Positions 23,386 to 35,600 of a stretch of DNA of 64,000 nucleotides are shown here, piece after piece. How positions within the stretch are numbered: position 1 is the first letter of the stretch; the number at the start of each line of letters is the position of its first letter. The notes under the pieces are model-generated. The model saw only the letters and a program-made list of their open reading frames with translations, made no database searches and was not told the origin of the DNA. The translations under genes and the position numbers were made by a program. The stretch comes from Coccinella septempunctata (taxonomy: Eukaryota; Arthropoda; Insecta; Coleoptera; Coccinellidae): positions 35,924,270 through 35,988,269 of the forward strand of contig NC_058189.1 in the NCBI RefSeq assembly GCF_907165205.1, given 5' to 3'.

Positions 23386-23902
23386 TGAAAATCCATAAAG
23401 AATTTCTAGGAGATTGATTATCAAATCAATTCCATCTGATTTTTTGTTATTTTCTTATTTCCAGACATAATGCACAGTTCAACCAAAAACTCACAATCCA
23501 AATACCGAATAAAACATTAAACCAAAGAGTATCAATTGATGATACTCTTTGATTAAACACAACTTATTCTTCTTTTCCATAGAACAATTATAGAATTACA
23601 TTTTTTTCTATGAAATGAGAATCTTACCCTTCAGCACAGTGTTGTCAGCTCAAACATTCGATTATTTTTCAACAATATTGCTATGGCCAAAACTCATAAC
23701 CAATCTTGCGTAAAACGGTGAAACAGAATATTCGTTCGCTCAGTCATATTGCTATATTTTATAATTATAACAAGGTTGTAGATTTAGCAATATTATAACA
23801 AGATGCGAACAGAATCGACCTGATTGTGGAATACAATTGTCATCATAGCTCATACCACAGAGTGGAGCCGTATAAAAATGCAAAAGGAAAATCACAAAAT
23901 TG
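23386..23902. other. No gene recognised
   Basis: AT-rich sequence without long frames. A short inverted pair of AGTATCAATTGATGATACT type occurs at about 23,528-23,546. Confidence 0.35.
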
Positions 23903-25122
23903 TATACTTCATTCACATTTATTTAAGCAGTCGGTTGGCCATGAAATAATTTTCTCCAGTTTTTGTAACTAGAACAGAGCAAGGTTGGCACTTATGAAAT
24001 GTCGTTAATGTCATAACGCCGTTGCCACAACTTATATCAATTTTTATAATGAAAATGCCGAAAGTGATTGAAAAAAGACACAGGGTTTCAAGAAGTGCTA
24101 TTTAAAATTCAGGTCCGCTCATTCAAATAGTTATACCCTGATATTCTAAAATCCACAATACGTTAGACGGTAGCGAACATATTCAATGTGAGAGAATTTA
24201 TATATTTCATCGGAATCTAAACGACTTATATTTCAGCTGAATATTTCCGCAATCAGAAAGATTGTGAATGAAGAGGATGAAAAAAAATTTCCTTCTATTG
24301 GGAGACCCAAAAAAGTGGTGGCATTTGAGAATTTTATGTTTGAGTGAATTAATGCGAAAAGTTTACTACATTATTTTCGATGAATGTCATCGTAGAATAA
24401 GTTCCCGAAAATTGATTTTTCTATTTTTCATTTAACTTGTCCTATACATTGTAAACGTCTTAAGGTACCAATAAATTCCTAATTATTATTATTATATCAA
24501 TTCATTAAGATGAACAGTCACAAATACGCGCCAGTTGTCCTGCTAATTGTTTATTCATGTGAAACTTTTGTTCAAAGGTGAAGTTCATCTTGATTGAAAT
24601 TTCTTTTAATTCCTTTTACTTATATTGATGCAAGATGATTCGTGTTGAAGAATTTAACATTCTTGTAATTATATGTTAATTCCTTCAGAAAATATCCATT
24701 CCCAACCACTGCAACATATGCATTTCATCTTCGGGTTAATATTTTTGAGATCTACAACTGATGTAACGTATTCCAACTTTAGCCAAAGAAGATAACTAAG
24801 GTTAACTCTTCTGAAGCTAGTGCATATTAGGATATTATACTGATCTCTTGTATTTTCCATGCAAATAACTGGATTTGATATGCCTTCAGTCAGTTTGTAT
24901 AAACTTCAATTATGTTCGTCACATATTTTCCGAAGAGATTCGACATTGTGATAAAGTACGTAATAACAGGAACTTTTATGTAGAACGGGCAACATAACGT
25001 TGATTTAAAAACAAAAAATGTTTTGACAAGCGTCATAACCCCACATTTTCGTACTATACAGAGTGAAATGTGCCAAATTTCCATGGCCAACCGACTGCTA
25101 AAATAAAAGTGAATGGAGTATA
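23903..25122. repeat. TIR element, about 1.2 kb, non-coding
   Basis: The left end (23903-23942, TATACTTCATTCACATTTAT then TTAAGCAGTCGGTTGGCCAT) is the inverted complement of the right end (25083-25122) over about 40 bp with few mismatches. The right subterminal 240 bp (24,880-25,122) recurs in diverged form at 56,647-56,822. Within the element, 24,240-24,345 gives a short IRKIVNEEDEKKFPSIGRPK reading that resembles a transposase HTH, not assignable. The superfamily is unknown. Confidence 0.6.
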
Positions 25123-25429
25123 GTTGCAACGTGACATTTCAAATTTCGATAAAGCATACAACGAGAGATACGAAAAAACAAAGGTAAATATGTTAAGGTA
25201 GGTAAGGAGGTGGTGATTGATAATTACAAGGGTGAAGTTGGTTGTTACTCGAAGTGTTCTTCGAGTCAACAGCACGGTAGATTTTATCCTTCACAGGAGT
25301 GAAGATTAGATTGTATTAGACATCAATCGCAAAAATTCCAGTGAACCATGGGTCAAAGATGAATGATTACTGAAAAAATAATGTTTTCGACTTCTCATGA
25401 ATTTTCCGACGGGAACGGTTAGGTAAAAA

Positions 25430-25920
25430 CTACTAGACCCCAAGCAACGTTTTTTTTTACACATTTTACTGTATCATGGTAGTTTAACTCCAGAGGATTG
25501 GTGGGGGGTAGATTTTAATGCACAAAATATTTCACCTTAAAGATCGTGTTTAGCATGTTGATAATAAATTTTCCATTTCTATCAAAAAACCCCTAGCAAC
25601 GGTTATTTTTCACACTTTTTCTGTAATAAGATATATCAATTTCAAAGGATTGGTGGGGGGGGGGGGGTGTAGCATTTGATGCACAAATTATTTCACCCTA
25701 TAGGTCGTGGTCAGCATGTTGATAACAACCCATTTCCATGAAAAAACCACGAGCAAAGGTTTTCTTCACAATGTATCAAGATTGTTCAATTTCGGAGGGT
25801 TGGTGGGTGGTAGTTTTCGAAGCACAAATTATTTCACCCTAAAGACTGAGTTCATAATGTTCGAAATAATCCATTTGTATAGAGAAAACCGAACAACGGG
25901 TATTTTCACATTCTATATAG
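25430..25920. repeat. Tandem repeat, period about 150 bp, three and a half copies
   Basis: Marker GGATTGGTGGGG occurs at 25,495 and 25,647, with GGGTTGGTGGG at about 25,798. Each is followed by a GCACAAA(A/T)TATTTCACCYTA box and a CATGTTGATAA-like segment. Copies are 70-80% similar by eye. One copy has an expanded G-run (about 25,655-25,668). Confidence 0.75.
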
Positions 25921-25929
25921 TAATAAGCG

Positions 25930-26345
25930 ATATGGAAAAAACCGTTGCTGCATCCTCTAAGTCTAGTGTAATGGAATTTTTTAAATCAATTACAGAATTC
26001 CTGGAATTCAAAAATCAATGTAGGTTACTACACAGATTAGTGAAATACATTGCTGGTATTATGAGCAGCAGAATGATTAAAAAAATTATCTGTGAAACAT
26101 GTGCTCAATCATTTCTCTCGTCAGGACGGCGCTTCTTCTTAAACAAAATAGGGATGGACCCTGCAAGCATTCTTTGGACGTTGTAAAGACATACATGTTT
26201 GCAGAAAGCATAATAAGATCCTTACAAAATCGATCAGATCCAAATGTTATCAATGAAATGATAATGCTTGATTTCAAAAATGATGTCTCGATTATCTTTT
26301 CGAAGAACTTACTGCTCTACCTCACAACAAGCTACAATTTATGAA
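25930..26345 (+). pseudogene. P-element/THAP9-like transposase C-terminal remnant
   Basis: SVMEFFKSITEFLEF, then LVKYIAGIMSSRMIKKIICE with TCAQSFL, match the Y-I-A-G...C-x-x-C segment in the C-terminal domain of P/THAP9-type transposases. After a frameshift at about 26,150, NRDGPCKHSLDVVKTYMFAE matches the following K-x-R-G-G-L..PS-x-D-V-V..E block. Ends at 26,345. No catalytic part was found upstream, where the 150-bp tandem repeat lies instead. Confidence 0.55.
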
Positions 26346-26604
26346 ATAATTTAAATTAAGTTATTTAACATTTCGATTACAAGACATCAATAAATGAACA
26401 ACACACCCAATGAGCTACACTCGAGGATTTCTTCAACAATCAACAAAAAGTTTCGATCATTCAATTAGACACTGGCCTTCCAACCCATATTCCGGCGGAA
26501 GGCACAGGCCATTCCTAGTGCAGGAGAAATGATGGATCGTGAAAAGAATATAATCTCATAAAATACCCACGTTATACTTATTCACTATATTATAAAGAGA
26601 AAGG

Positions 26605-26904
26605 ATGAATCATTTGGCACCGAAGATCTCGATCGAATTTCGTGATGAGATAGAGCTCGATCGGGTTGTGCTTAATACCGATAAACCTTACCTGTCCTTG
26701 TTTTATCCGAATTTTAGAAGTATGAAAAAACACGCTGATGAGTTGGTAGGAGCATTTCTTTATCGACTATCGGAAAGATTCGACTTGATATGTTTGAAGG
26801 AAACTTATAAAATGAGATATCGATCATTTTTTATGGTATCGAACCAAAATTTACAAAGTGATGCACATTATACACAGGGCCGTCGCATCTCCCCCTCTTT
26901 CTAA
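26605..26904 (+). pseudogene. LINE endonuclease N-terminal fragment
   Basis: YLSLFYPNFRSMKKHADELV then ERFDLICLKETY resemble the start of the apurinic-like endonuclease of CR1/Jockey LINEs (N-x-R-S-x-x-x-H-xxEL, then FDLIxLxET, with the catalytic glutamate in the last motif). Truncated after about 90 residues. The RT-bearing LINE at 59.6-61.5 kb may be related, but that is not shown. Confidence 0.5.
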
Positions 26905-27104
26905 CGTCACAGATTCAAGTACTCAAACTCTATGATAATAATGAAAAACATCAGAATCTCAAATCTTGACGCAAATGACAGTCAAAAGTTTTGTTAAACT
27001 GAAATTCCAGTTACCTGACCGACAAATTTCGAGAGCACAATCAAATATAGTCCGCCGAGACTAGCGAGATATCTGTTCAATCATTCGTCTGATTGTTAGT
27101 TCTC

Positions 27105-27277
27105 TTACAGTATAGCAACCGCTTGAAAAAACAACAAAAGGAAGCCCTTATCCCGGTGTGCTTCTAGGACACCATATTGACCTGCAGCTGCATTAAGGGT
27201 AGGAGGAACGCCGCCTGGCTGCGCCAGGAGCTGGCCGTCTGGGCCTGCCCAAGGTACTCGACAGCCACCGAGAGCAC
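27105..27277 (-). other. Candidate GC-rich exon, unidentified
   Basis: On the minus strand a pyrimidine tract (TTTTCTCTCTTGGTTTTTTT) and an AAG acceptor at 27,278 precede a GC-rich open frame starting ALGGCRVPWAGPDGQLLAQP and continuing GGVPPTLNAAAGQYGVLEAH, ending at a stop near 27,105. Composition (proline/glycine/alanine, high GC) is unlike the transposon debris and resembles a constitutive or alternative terminal exon of a host gene. I do not recognise the protein. Confidence 0.3.
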
Positions 27278-27669
27278 CTTGATATGGTAAAAAAAACCAA
27301 GAGAGAAAAAATAACAATAAGAATAAACGTAAACGAAAACAAACCGCCGTAAGCCCGACCCATTTTCACTTTACTATTCCAGTCAACGATATGATTATTT
27401 TTTCTTGTTCTTTTCGCAGTTGATATTCCTACTACAGGCCAACAGTCGCAGCTCCGAAACCATTCTAGTAATCCGCTCGCTATTGATTCGCAGGTTTGGC
27501 TGGGTCGCAGGTCAGGCAACAAAACTACTATTTGGACCCAACGAACAATCAAAACCGTTACTTTTATTAGACTGTGCTAATATTCATAACCGTAACAGAT
27601 GGGGAACTCAGCCCCAGCTGACAATCCACCCAATTGGAGGAATATCGATCCTCAGATACTGAGGAATTA

Positions 27670-27845
27670 CATACTGTAAGTAGTCCTATGGACATCCATA
27701 GGACGTTTTCTTCGGACATCCATGGGACGTCCATTTCTGGTACAATGGACGTTCTATGCACATCCGAGGGACGTACAAATGTCACAACTTTGAACCGAAT
27801 TCGAACGTTCATCGCAGACGTCCAATGGATATCCCATCATTAGCT
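27670..27845. repeat. GGACRTCC-rich inverted repeat, copy A
   Basis: Dense short palindromes: CCTATGGACATCCATAGG, GGACATCCATGGGACGTCC and similar. The same vocabulary (GGACATCC, GGACGTCC, GGATATCC) fills 30,285-30,970. Confidence 0.55.
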
Positions 27846-28949
27846 ATCTCAACGGTACAAAAATTTACCACGACGTTGCCTATCTATTAGAGTTTTAATG
27901 TCCTAGAACCCAGTGTCTTACACTCAGAGGCAGATGTTATTTTCTGTGTTGTTCTCATTTCCATCCATACTTACTCTTTTTCCTTCTGTAATAATAATAT
28001 CTTATAATAATACTTTTTGAGTAATCGGGATGAAAACAGAATATGGAGTGTATTATATGCTTGAAAAAAGTATCAGAGGAAACGTATTACTTTTTCAATA
28101 TGGAAGAACGAAAATTCTAACAGAAAAATGTATAGTGCTATGAAAATAGACATATGATGGGGATAATAGTAAAATTTATTTTTATGTATATCTAACCAGA
28201 TATATGACAATAAAAATGTCTTGATATGTAGGTACAAAACGCAATATAATAGCAATATTTTGACAGAAAAAATTCTTACCTAAAAGAGGCAACAACAAAC
28301 TCGAAAAAAAGCAAAATTATTTAACATGTCATACAACAAAACTTTGATGACGAGAAGGCAGAATCATATATATCTATTTGAAAAGCAGTTTACAAAAATT
28401 TCATCTTCATTCAAATGATGAATGTGTGTAATTTCCTGCTACATTTTAATCATCCAATAGGTATACCTATATATTCTTCCCATTGACCATAATATTTTCT
28501 CTAATTGGAATTAAATTGACAGTGACCGATTCCTGTAGCTACACAGGTAGCTTTAAAATTAGCTATTTCGTAAAATATGAGGTTCATTATGACATTATGA
28601 ATGATTCAGATAATTTCGATTCCATAAAGATAAATAGCTATCTTTATATCACAGTCGATAAATAAAGAGTATACATATTTTTGGAGATTCGATTAATGTG
28701 ATAATCGTGAGCTGAGTTTCTCTTTATTTTCTCGTTTGCTTAATATGATCAAGTGTCCTTGAATAGGTATTGAAGGTTTAAGATCACGCAAATCAGTTTG
28801 TTTTTCTCCTTTTCCGTACCTACCTCGAACACTTTTCTGCAGGTGATATAGATATTGAAGAAATATATCATTACCAACATAAGAACAAGACTATTGTCTG
28901 ACCATCTCTTATTTTCGAAATTGAGTGAAATGTTGCTTTTCTACTGATC

Positions 28950-29460
28950 TGATGTTAACTGCAACATCACTTACGTTGCCTCTCATATACTGAAAAATTG
29001 TCCTTCTGCAAAAGAGCAGTTTTTATGCGGTTATTGTAGTGTAACCGTGAAAACAAAATGTTCCAATTTGATCACAGTGTTTGTTGATCAACTCAAAAGA
29101 AAGGGATTTGGAATGCTCCAAGAAACAATCATTTTGATGCCTCCTTCAAATTCGAAATGTCCTAACTGTTCTGATGCACTACAAATTCGAAAAACATACG
29201 CTAATTTTTTATTAATTGATTGTGATGTTGGGAAATCGGTTCGTCTTAACGAAATCGAATTGATTTTAAACATTGAAAATAAAACTCATATTTTACGAGG
29301 GATAGCTAATTTTGAAGCTCCCTGTGTAGCTACTGGAATCGGACACTATTCCTATTGTAATAGAAGAATTGATGGACAATGGGAAGAATGCAATGACTTA
29401 TCAAAAAAATATAATGTAGTGAGGAATGACATAATGGTGAACCCACATTTGCTTTTATAA
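28950..29460 (+). CDS. Ubiquitin-specific-protease-like C-terminal domain, partial
   Basis: An uninterrupted frame from about 28,950 to the TAA at 29,458. It contains Cys pairs that could form a zinc ribbon (FLCGYCSVTVKTKC; SKCPNCSDAL), and then IANFEAPCVATGIGHYSYCN and RRIDGQWEECNDLSKK. GHYxxYC-RR-x-G-xWxxxND matches the histidine box and following strand of peptidase C19 (USP) domains, and the sequence ends VNPHLLL as those proteins do. The catalytic cysteine half is not present upstream (stop at about 28,949). It is either the last exon of a longer gene or a fragment. No transposon TIRs enclose it, but a foldback MITE lies 54 bp downstream. A ubiquitin or ubiquitin-like protease role is inferred from the His box only. 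Confidence 0.5.
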
Positions 29461-29514
29461 ACCATTTAAATGAAGCTGATATATTTGTCAGCTTCTTTCA
29501 AGATGGAAATGAAA

Positions 29515-29722
29515 GGCCCTTTCGTTTGCATAAAAAGTGTAGCACTTTTCTACACTCGATTTGATTTACACCAGTGTAGAGGAAGTGTAGTTTATCTACA
29601 CATAGTCAAAAGGAGATGTAGATAATTGGCACCTCCTCTACACTGGTGTAAATTCAATCAGCAAACGAATACTAAAATCGAGTGTAGAAAAGTGCTACAC
29701 TTTTTATGCAAACGAAAGGGCC
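29515..29722. repeat. Foldback MITE with 48-bp perfect TIRs, TSD TGAAA
   Basis: 208 bp; the first and last 48 bases are perfect inverted complements (start GGCCCTTTCGTTTGC). An inner stem (TTTACACCAGTGTAGAGG / CCTCTACACTGGTGTAAA) makes nearly the whole element fold back. The 5-bp direct repeat TGAAA flanks it (29510-29514, 29723-29727). Perfect arms suggest recent insertion. Confidence 0.85.
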
Positions 29723-30284
29723 TGAAATTGCCTACTTGTGTACCTAGATATTGAGAAGTTAATGTTATTTTGAAGTATTAAATATATGTATTTATTTTAT
29801 TGTTTCTGTTGGATGATTTTTCGTATAAAATACTACTACATATTATATTATATTTTGTTATTATTACGTTATGAGTCATTTTTCTTCTCATATAACCCTA
29901 TATGAATATAAATTCTACTATTATATCTCCATTATACGTCTAATATTAGAAGTATAAATAAGTTCTTGCGGATATTTGTCGGAAATTGAAGCTTAATTGT
30001 GGAAAATTGGTTATGTCATTTAGGGCAGTTGGGGTAAGTGAGCGCTAAATTTATGAAATAGAATATTTTGAAAATTATCGAAAATATGGTTTAAATCAAA
30101 TCACACAAAAAATAATTCAGTTCGGAGGTAAAAATTACAGAATGCCCGAATCATAACAGTGATAACAGACTCTCGATTAATGAAATTTGTGAAAAAGAAC
30201 CTCACTTCATATAAACATTATCTGAATAATTCAGAAAAAAGTTTTGTGTCTAATTTCATGGTGATTTGAAAATGTTGGTGCTGA

Positions 30285-30970
30285 ACGTGAAGTCAGTGGA
30301 CATTCACAAGATGCTACCGGATATCCACTAGGTGTCCGTGTTGGACGTTATACGGACCATGTAACATATACATGTTATTTGGTCCATATTACGTCCCTTA
30401 CGGACTCCTAGTGAATATGCAGTATGGACATTCAAAAGATGTCCCTACCGGATATCCACTAGGTGTACGTGATGGACGTTATACGGACCATGTAATATAT
30501 ATGTATAACGTCCAGTTTCATAATAAAATTTAAAGTCACTTTAAGCTTAAAACTTCCTTTACTGTCATATTTAGTAGAGTTAAAGGAGGCTTCAAAATTA
30601 AAGGCACTTTAGGTTTGATTATGAAGCTGGACTCAAGTTATATGGTCCGTACTATGTTCATCACGGACACCTAATGGATATCCAGTAAAGACATATTTTT
30701 GACATTGCCTGTATTAAGTCGGTCAGGGACTTTTTTGGAAATATATGATACGGACATATGTCATACAGTCCGTATTATGTCCATCACGGGCATCCAATGG
30801 ATATCCGATACGGACATTGTTCATGAATCGGACTAACAATGGATATATATCGTGGACGTCCTAAAACTGTCCGAAAAAGGATGGCCAAAGGACATACAAA
30901 TCAAGTCCATGGACGTTCCGACGTTAAATGGACATGAATTGTGCGTCCCATGGACGTTGTGTGCTATTAG
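30285..30970. repeat. GGACRTCC-rich inverted repeat, copy B
   Basis: Contains an internal direct duplication of about 140 bp (GGACATTCACAAGATG...GGACGTTATACGGACCATGT at 30,298 and again from 30,423). It continues with ATGGACATATC/GATATCCAT-type palindromes to 30,960. A small foldback (30512-30630) is inserted. Related to 27,670-27,845. Confidence 0.6.
30512..30630. repeat. Small foldback element nested in copy B
   Basis: 119 bp with CCAGTTTCATAAT at the left and ATTATGAAGCTGG at the right. The inverted similarity extends inwards through AAAGTCACTTTAA / TTAAAGGCACTTT. Related by its ends to the element at 6607-6719. Confidence 0.6.
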
Positions 30971-31106
30971 GGTAAGTAATCAGGTCAGTGGCAGTTAGAT
31001 GACTTTTGGTAATCTAGAACTAGGTCCATGCTAATAGAGTGAACAATAATCGCCTATCACAATAACAGAACTGCAATGATGCTGAAATAATTGATGTATT
31101 TGAAAT

Positions 31107-32040
31107 CAGGGCCGCCGTCAGGACCGGCAAACCGGGCACCCTGCCGTTGCGGCACATTCTGGGGGCGGCAAATCAGTTGATAAAACGGTACCTACCAATT
31201 TTTTTGAACACATTTTTTTTTCTTCAAAAGCGAAAAGACGAATATTATTTATTTTTAGAGTGAAATCGAAAAGGCGGTTTTTGCGCTTAGTCGCCAAACA
31301 ATTCACATATGTTCTTCTCAAAGTACCGAATAAAAATGCATATTAACCAGAAACAAGGGGAATACTGCAAGGTGGAGCACGATCAAATATGCCGCATTCT
31401 ACTCATAAATAACTATGGAACTAAATATCTCCATCGCAGTGGCCACTTACTGTCTCTTTTTTTGCTCTTTAGCAAGTCGGTCTTTTTGATAAACGTCACA
31501 GACTGTATAGTTTTTGGAATGGCTTCCAAGATAATTCAGGAATAATTTTATATTCTGTTTACCAATCTGATTTCGAAATGTTAATTTCTGGGAGGAATTT
31601 AAAATACTTGAGAAGCAAGAGTACCTATCAAACCTTTACAATAGTATATCGTGTTTATACGAATTGAGATGTTGTTTATCTATGTAGTTTAGAATTTCAA
31701 TTGCATCATATTGAATGTCAGTTCTATATCTGTATTTTTCAAACGATCCACTGTATATATTTTACTGTATGATGCCGGCGCCGGCGTGGTCAGTAGATAT
31801 ATAACCCACTCTCTTGTATTCTTATTTTTTCTCATCTTTTTTTTAGATTCAACATTTACTAAGGCATACCAATTCATTAGAAAAACTTATCTCTGAATAC
31901 CTACATTTTGAACATATTTATTCCATGAAGAATGATGTACTTAAATTCATTATAGTCCCGGCAAGGTGGCAAAATATCATTTTGCGGGGGCGGCGAAATT
32001 TTATTTTGCCAAGGCGGCAAAATGTCTGGCGGCGGCCCTG
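31107..32040. repeat. hAT-like non-autonomous element
   Basis: Ends CAGGGCCGCCGTCAG (31107) and CTGGCGGCGGCCCTG (to 32040) are inverted repeats of the CAGGG type common in hAT elements. TGTATTTG follows the right end directly (32041-32048) and also stands 4 bp before the left end (31095-31102), compatible with an 8-bp target duplication plus a 4-bp slip or insertion. The interior contains only short frames. Confidence 0.6.
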
Positions 32041-32415
32041 TGTATTTGTCATCTAGAACCCTACGATCACGACCAGAGGCTCGATTCTCGAATGTGTAGG
32101 ATTGCAATCCCATAGGAAAAAAGTGGCATTTGCTATGGAATTTTCAAATTCTGTAGTTTCGAACTGAAGTATGGGAACATATTACTTTACATTTTAGAGG
32201 AACTCCTTCCAATGATTTTTTTTCTATAGGAACAAGCTGTTTCCAATGGGAAAATCAATAATAAGATGTCTAATAATATGGTGTATGCACTGATTAGCTT
32301 TTGTTATTCCTATTCTGAAAATAAGAGATAAGTTTCCTCAAGTCAACTGTAGGTAGCGCTATTAAAAATATATGACAGATTCTCATTTCAAATATTTTTT
32401 TTATTCTGGTAAACG

Positions 32416-32541
32416 TGTTGTATTGATAGTTTTTGCGAGTAAAAATTAGTGTTTATGCATTGTGTTGATAGTTTTTGCGAGTAATAATGAGTGTTTATAT
32501 GTAGTGTTAATAGTTTTTGCCATTAATAATTTGTGTTCATA
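32416..32541. repeat. 42-bp tandem repeat, three copies, upstream of P-like copy 4
   Basis: TGATAGTTTTTGCGAGTAA occurs at 32,424 and 32,466, with a variant (TAATAGTTTTTGCCATTAA) at 32,508. Each is followed by a GTGTTTAT-type segment. It lies 60-190 bp before the THAP start codon, so it could be subterminal repeats of that element. Confidence 0.65.
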
Positions 32542-32602
32542 TTTTTGATATTCGGATTTTCATTATTTTTGAGGAAAGGTATAAGACTTTCATTTTACTA
32601 AA

Positions 32603-35600
32603 ATGTCCTTCTGTTGTTTGTGTGGACAACCCAGAGATAGAGACGAAAATATCCGAATTTTTCGAGTACCAAAGGTGAGTTATAGATATTTTCGATCCAG
32701 GAATGACTGAATATAGATTTCTACATATACCGAAACTATATTAATTCATCGGAATAATTTTGGATATCAAATGAACTGCTCTTTGAAATACCATGTTTAA
32801 TTTTCAATGGAATCAATTTTCCAGTTCTGCATTCAGTAATAAATCTACATGTAAAAGAAGCAAGCGAGAACTCATTTGTCTGTGTTTGTATATCTTACTA
32901 CTGATAGAGTCCATTTATTTTTAGGACGACAAGCTATGTGTACAGTGGATTGATGCTGTTGGAAGATATCTTCCTACTTCGTCTTTCCTTTGTTCCAATC
33001 ATTTTCATAGCGAGACCATGGGTACAAGGAGGCTGCTCAAGAACACAGTACCATTACGAATGTAAGAATTTTAACTAATTCAATATCATCATCGCCTTTT
33101 TCAATATTCTCTAGCAATATTAATGGAAGTCAACATACCTTTATGTAGGCTTATAAATATTATTTTTTGAAATGACAATTGAACAGATTACCTTAAATTC
33201 GATGTCTCATGAAAAGTTTCAAAGCTCTTTCCATGAGAAACAAATAATTGTTAAATTTTCTACAATTCTTTGTTAAATTTCCTACAATTCTTTGTGTTCA
33301 AGTTATTAACAAAAATTTATTTTCTTGGGAAATCGGTTTAGAGACAAAATGAAAAATGAACAATAGTATTCACTGAATAGAATATATCAAACAATATGTA
33401 CTTTTGTTAGACAACCCAAAGACTCTTCCTATTGCCGGCAATTGTCGATGACTGCATATAGTTGGATATAAAAATTGCAGACCATAAAGTGAATAGATAT
33501 TCAAAAATCTTTTCAGGAAATCTAATTTTTTTTCTACATGTTATAGTATTAGCCTCATTTTTCTGAAAAACCAGCAATCACAGCAGCAGTTCAACACATA
33601 ACAGGATATACCTCTCAATGAAAAAGTGACTGCTTCGTGGAGAAACTTTTATTTGATCTAACATATATTGCCATCTATCAATCAGAAGTCATTATGGTAA
33701 TGTGATGTAAAATAAATAATATTCATAATTAAACAAAATATCAACATGAAAATTATATAGTACCAATATCCTAGATCCCCCAATTTCCAATTTCCCAAAT
33801 CCTCCATCTCCAAACAAAAAAAGAAAGATTTCTGATACTAAATTCGATATCATCACAAACCTTTTCGATTTAATTAAGAATTATGATTTGACCATCCAAC
33901 TTCCCTCCAACTGGAGTATGCATAAATTACCTACCCACATTGTATTCTCCAAAATGGGACTCCACAATGACAATATGCCTTATTTGGAGAGAACAGTTGT
34001 ACTAACAGAAAAAACAATTTCGGCACAAGTTATAAACAGAGCCATAGACGTGATGGAATATGTAACAACTGTGAAGGATTCAGAAAATTACATTTAAAAA
34101 GAAAATTACATTAAAAAATTGAACCGTGGAAAAATATGTACAGCTCAGAGCAAAAACTGCCACATTTTTATTTCTGCTAATTCAAAAGAATGTACTGCTT
34201 ACGCTAATTTTAAATATAGAACGAGGATGCAGGATAGAAAAAAAAAGCATGGTTTCTAGAAGAACGAATAAAAAAATAATTTACTTGAGGAATAGAAATA
34301 AAAAACTAGACTCTGTTATTAAAAGATTAAAAAAGGAAAAAAATGAAACAAAAAAATTGGACTTCTTAATGAAAGATTTACCTACTGCTCATCAGAACAT
34401 GGTTAGAGCCTGTTACAATTCTAGCCACTGTAAAAAGAATGGAGTGCGTTATAGCCTTGATTGGGTGTATTCCTGTTTTCTCATGAAAATTAAAAGTTCA
34501 AAATTGTACAATCATATCAGGGAAAATAAAATTTTGCCATTGCCATGTCCAAGCACACTTTCAAGGTGATTATCTACAGTGATTATTCTATCATAGTTAC
34601 AATACTTAAAATTTTTGTTGTTTTCTTCAGATATATCAGAAATATCGATGGCTCTTTTGGATTTCAAAGAGAAGTGTTTGAAATGCTGAAGGAAAAAACC
34701 AAGCATATGGAAGTGTGGGAGCGGCACGGATGCTTGCTCGTGGACGAGTGCAAAGTATCAAAAACTAAAAAATTTGACAAAAACCTAATGGAATTTGTTG
34801 GATTTATTGATTTGGTACATCACACCCCACAAAAAATGGAAAATAGTCTTGGAGATCATGCTTTGGTCATTATGTTTCAACCATTCGCAGGGCATGGTCT
34901 AGCATTAGCCTGTTTTTTAAGTGGGGGTGACATATCAGGAGAGATATTATCTAAAATTATGCTTGAATGCATAATTTTATGCGAAAATGCAGGACTCTAT
35001 ATAGACGTTAATACCAGTGATGGGGCAATCTGGAATAGAAAAATGTGGACCTGAATATAGAGAACACTAAAGAACCATGGTGTGAACACCCCATGGATGA
35101 AACGCGAAAATTAAGAATGTGTTCAGATTTTCCTCACTTGATCAAGTGTTTGAGGAATAATTTAATAAAGAAGAAGAATTTCAGGATACATCAACATAAA
35201 ATCCTTCGATCCAAAATAACCATACTAAAATTATTCCAGAAGGTTGTGTGGAATTTCGGCATTTTGAAAACTTGGTTGAGTATGAATCAAGTAAAATGTT
35301 CAAAATGGCTTATAAATTGACCTTAAGTCATATATATCCAAAGTATGGGGAAAAAATAAATATAAGGTTAGCATTTCAGGTAGGATCTAAATTTGAAGAA
35401 TTAGGAAAAATGAAAATATACTTTTGATTCATTTTCTAGTTATTCAGTAATACAACTGCTGCAGCGTTGGATATATACCAAACCAACAAAGTTTTCAAGA
35501 ATGTGGATGCAACAATAGCATTCTGCCAGAGAATCAACAAACTTATCGACATAATGAATTCCTCTAAACCTTATAATGGTCTAAAGCCCGTTTGCAACAG

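Noticed and set aside
24240..24345. IRKIVNEEDEKKFPSIGRPK reading, considered as a mariner-type HTH
   Set aside because: Too short and not followed by any DDE motif.
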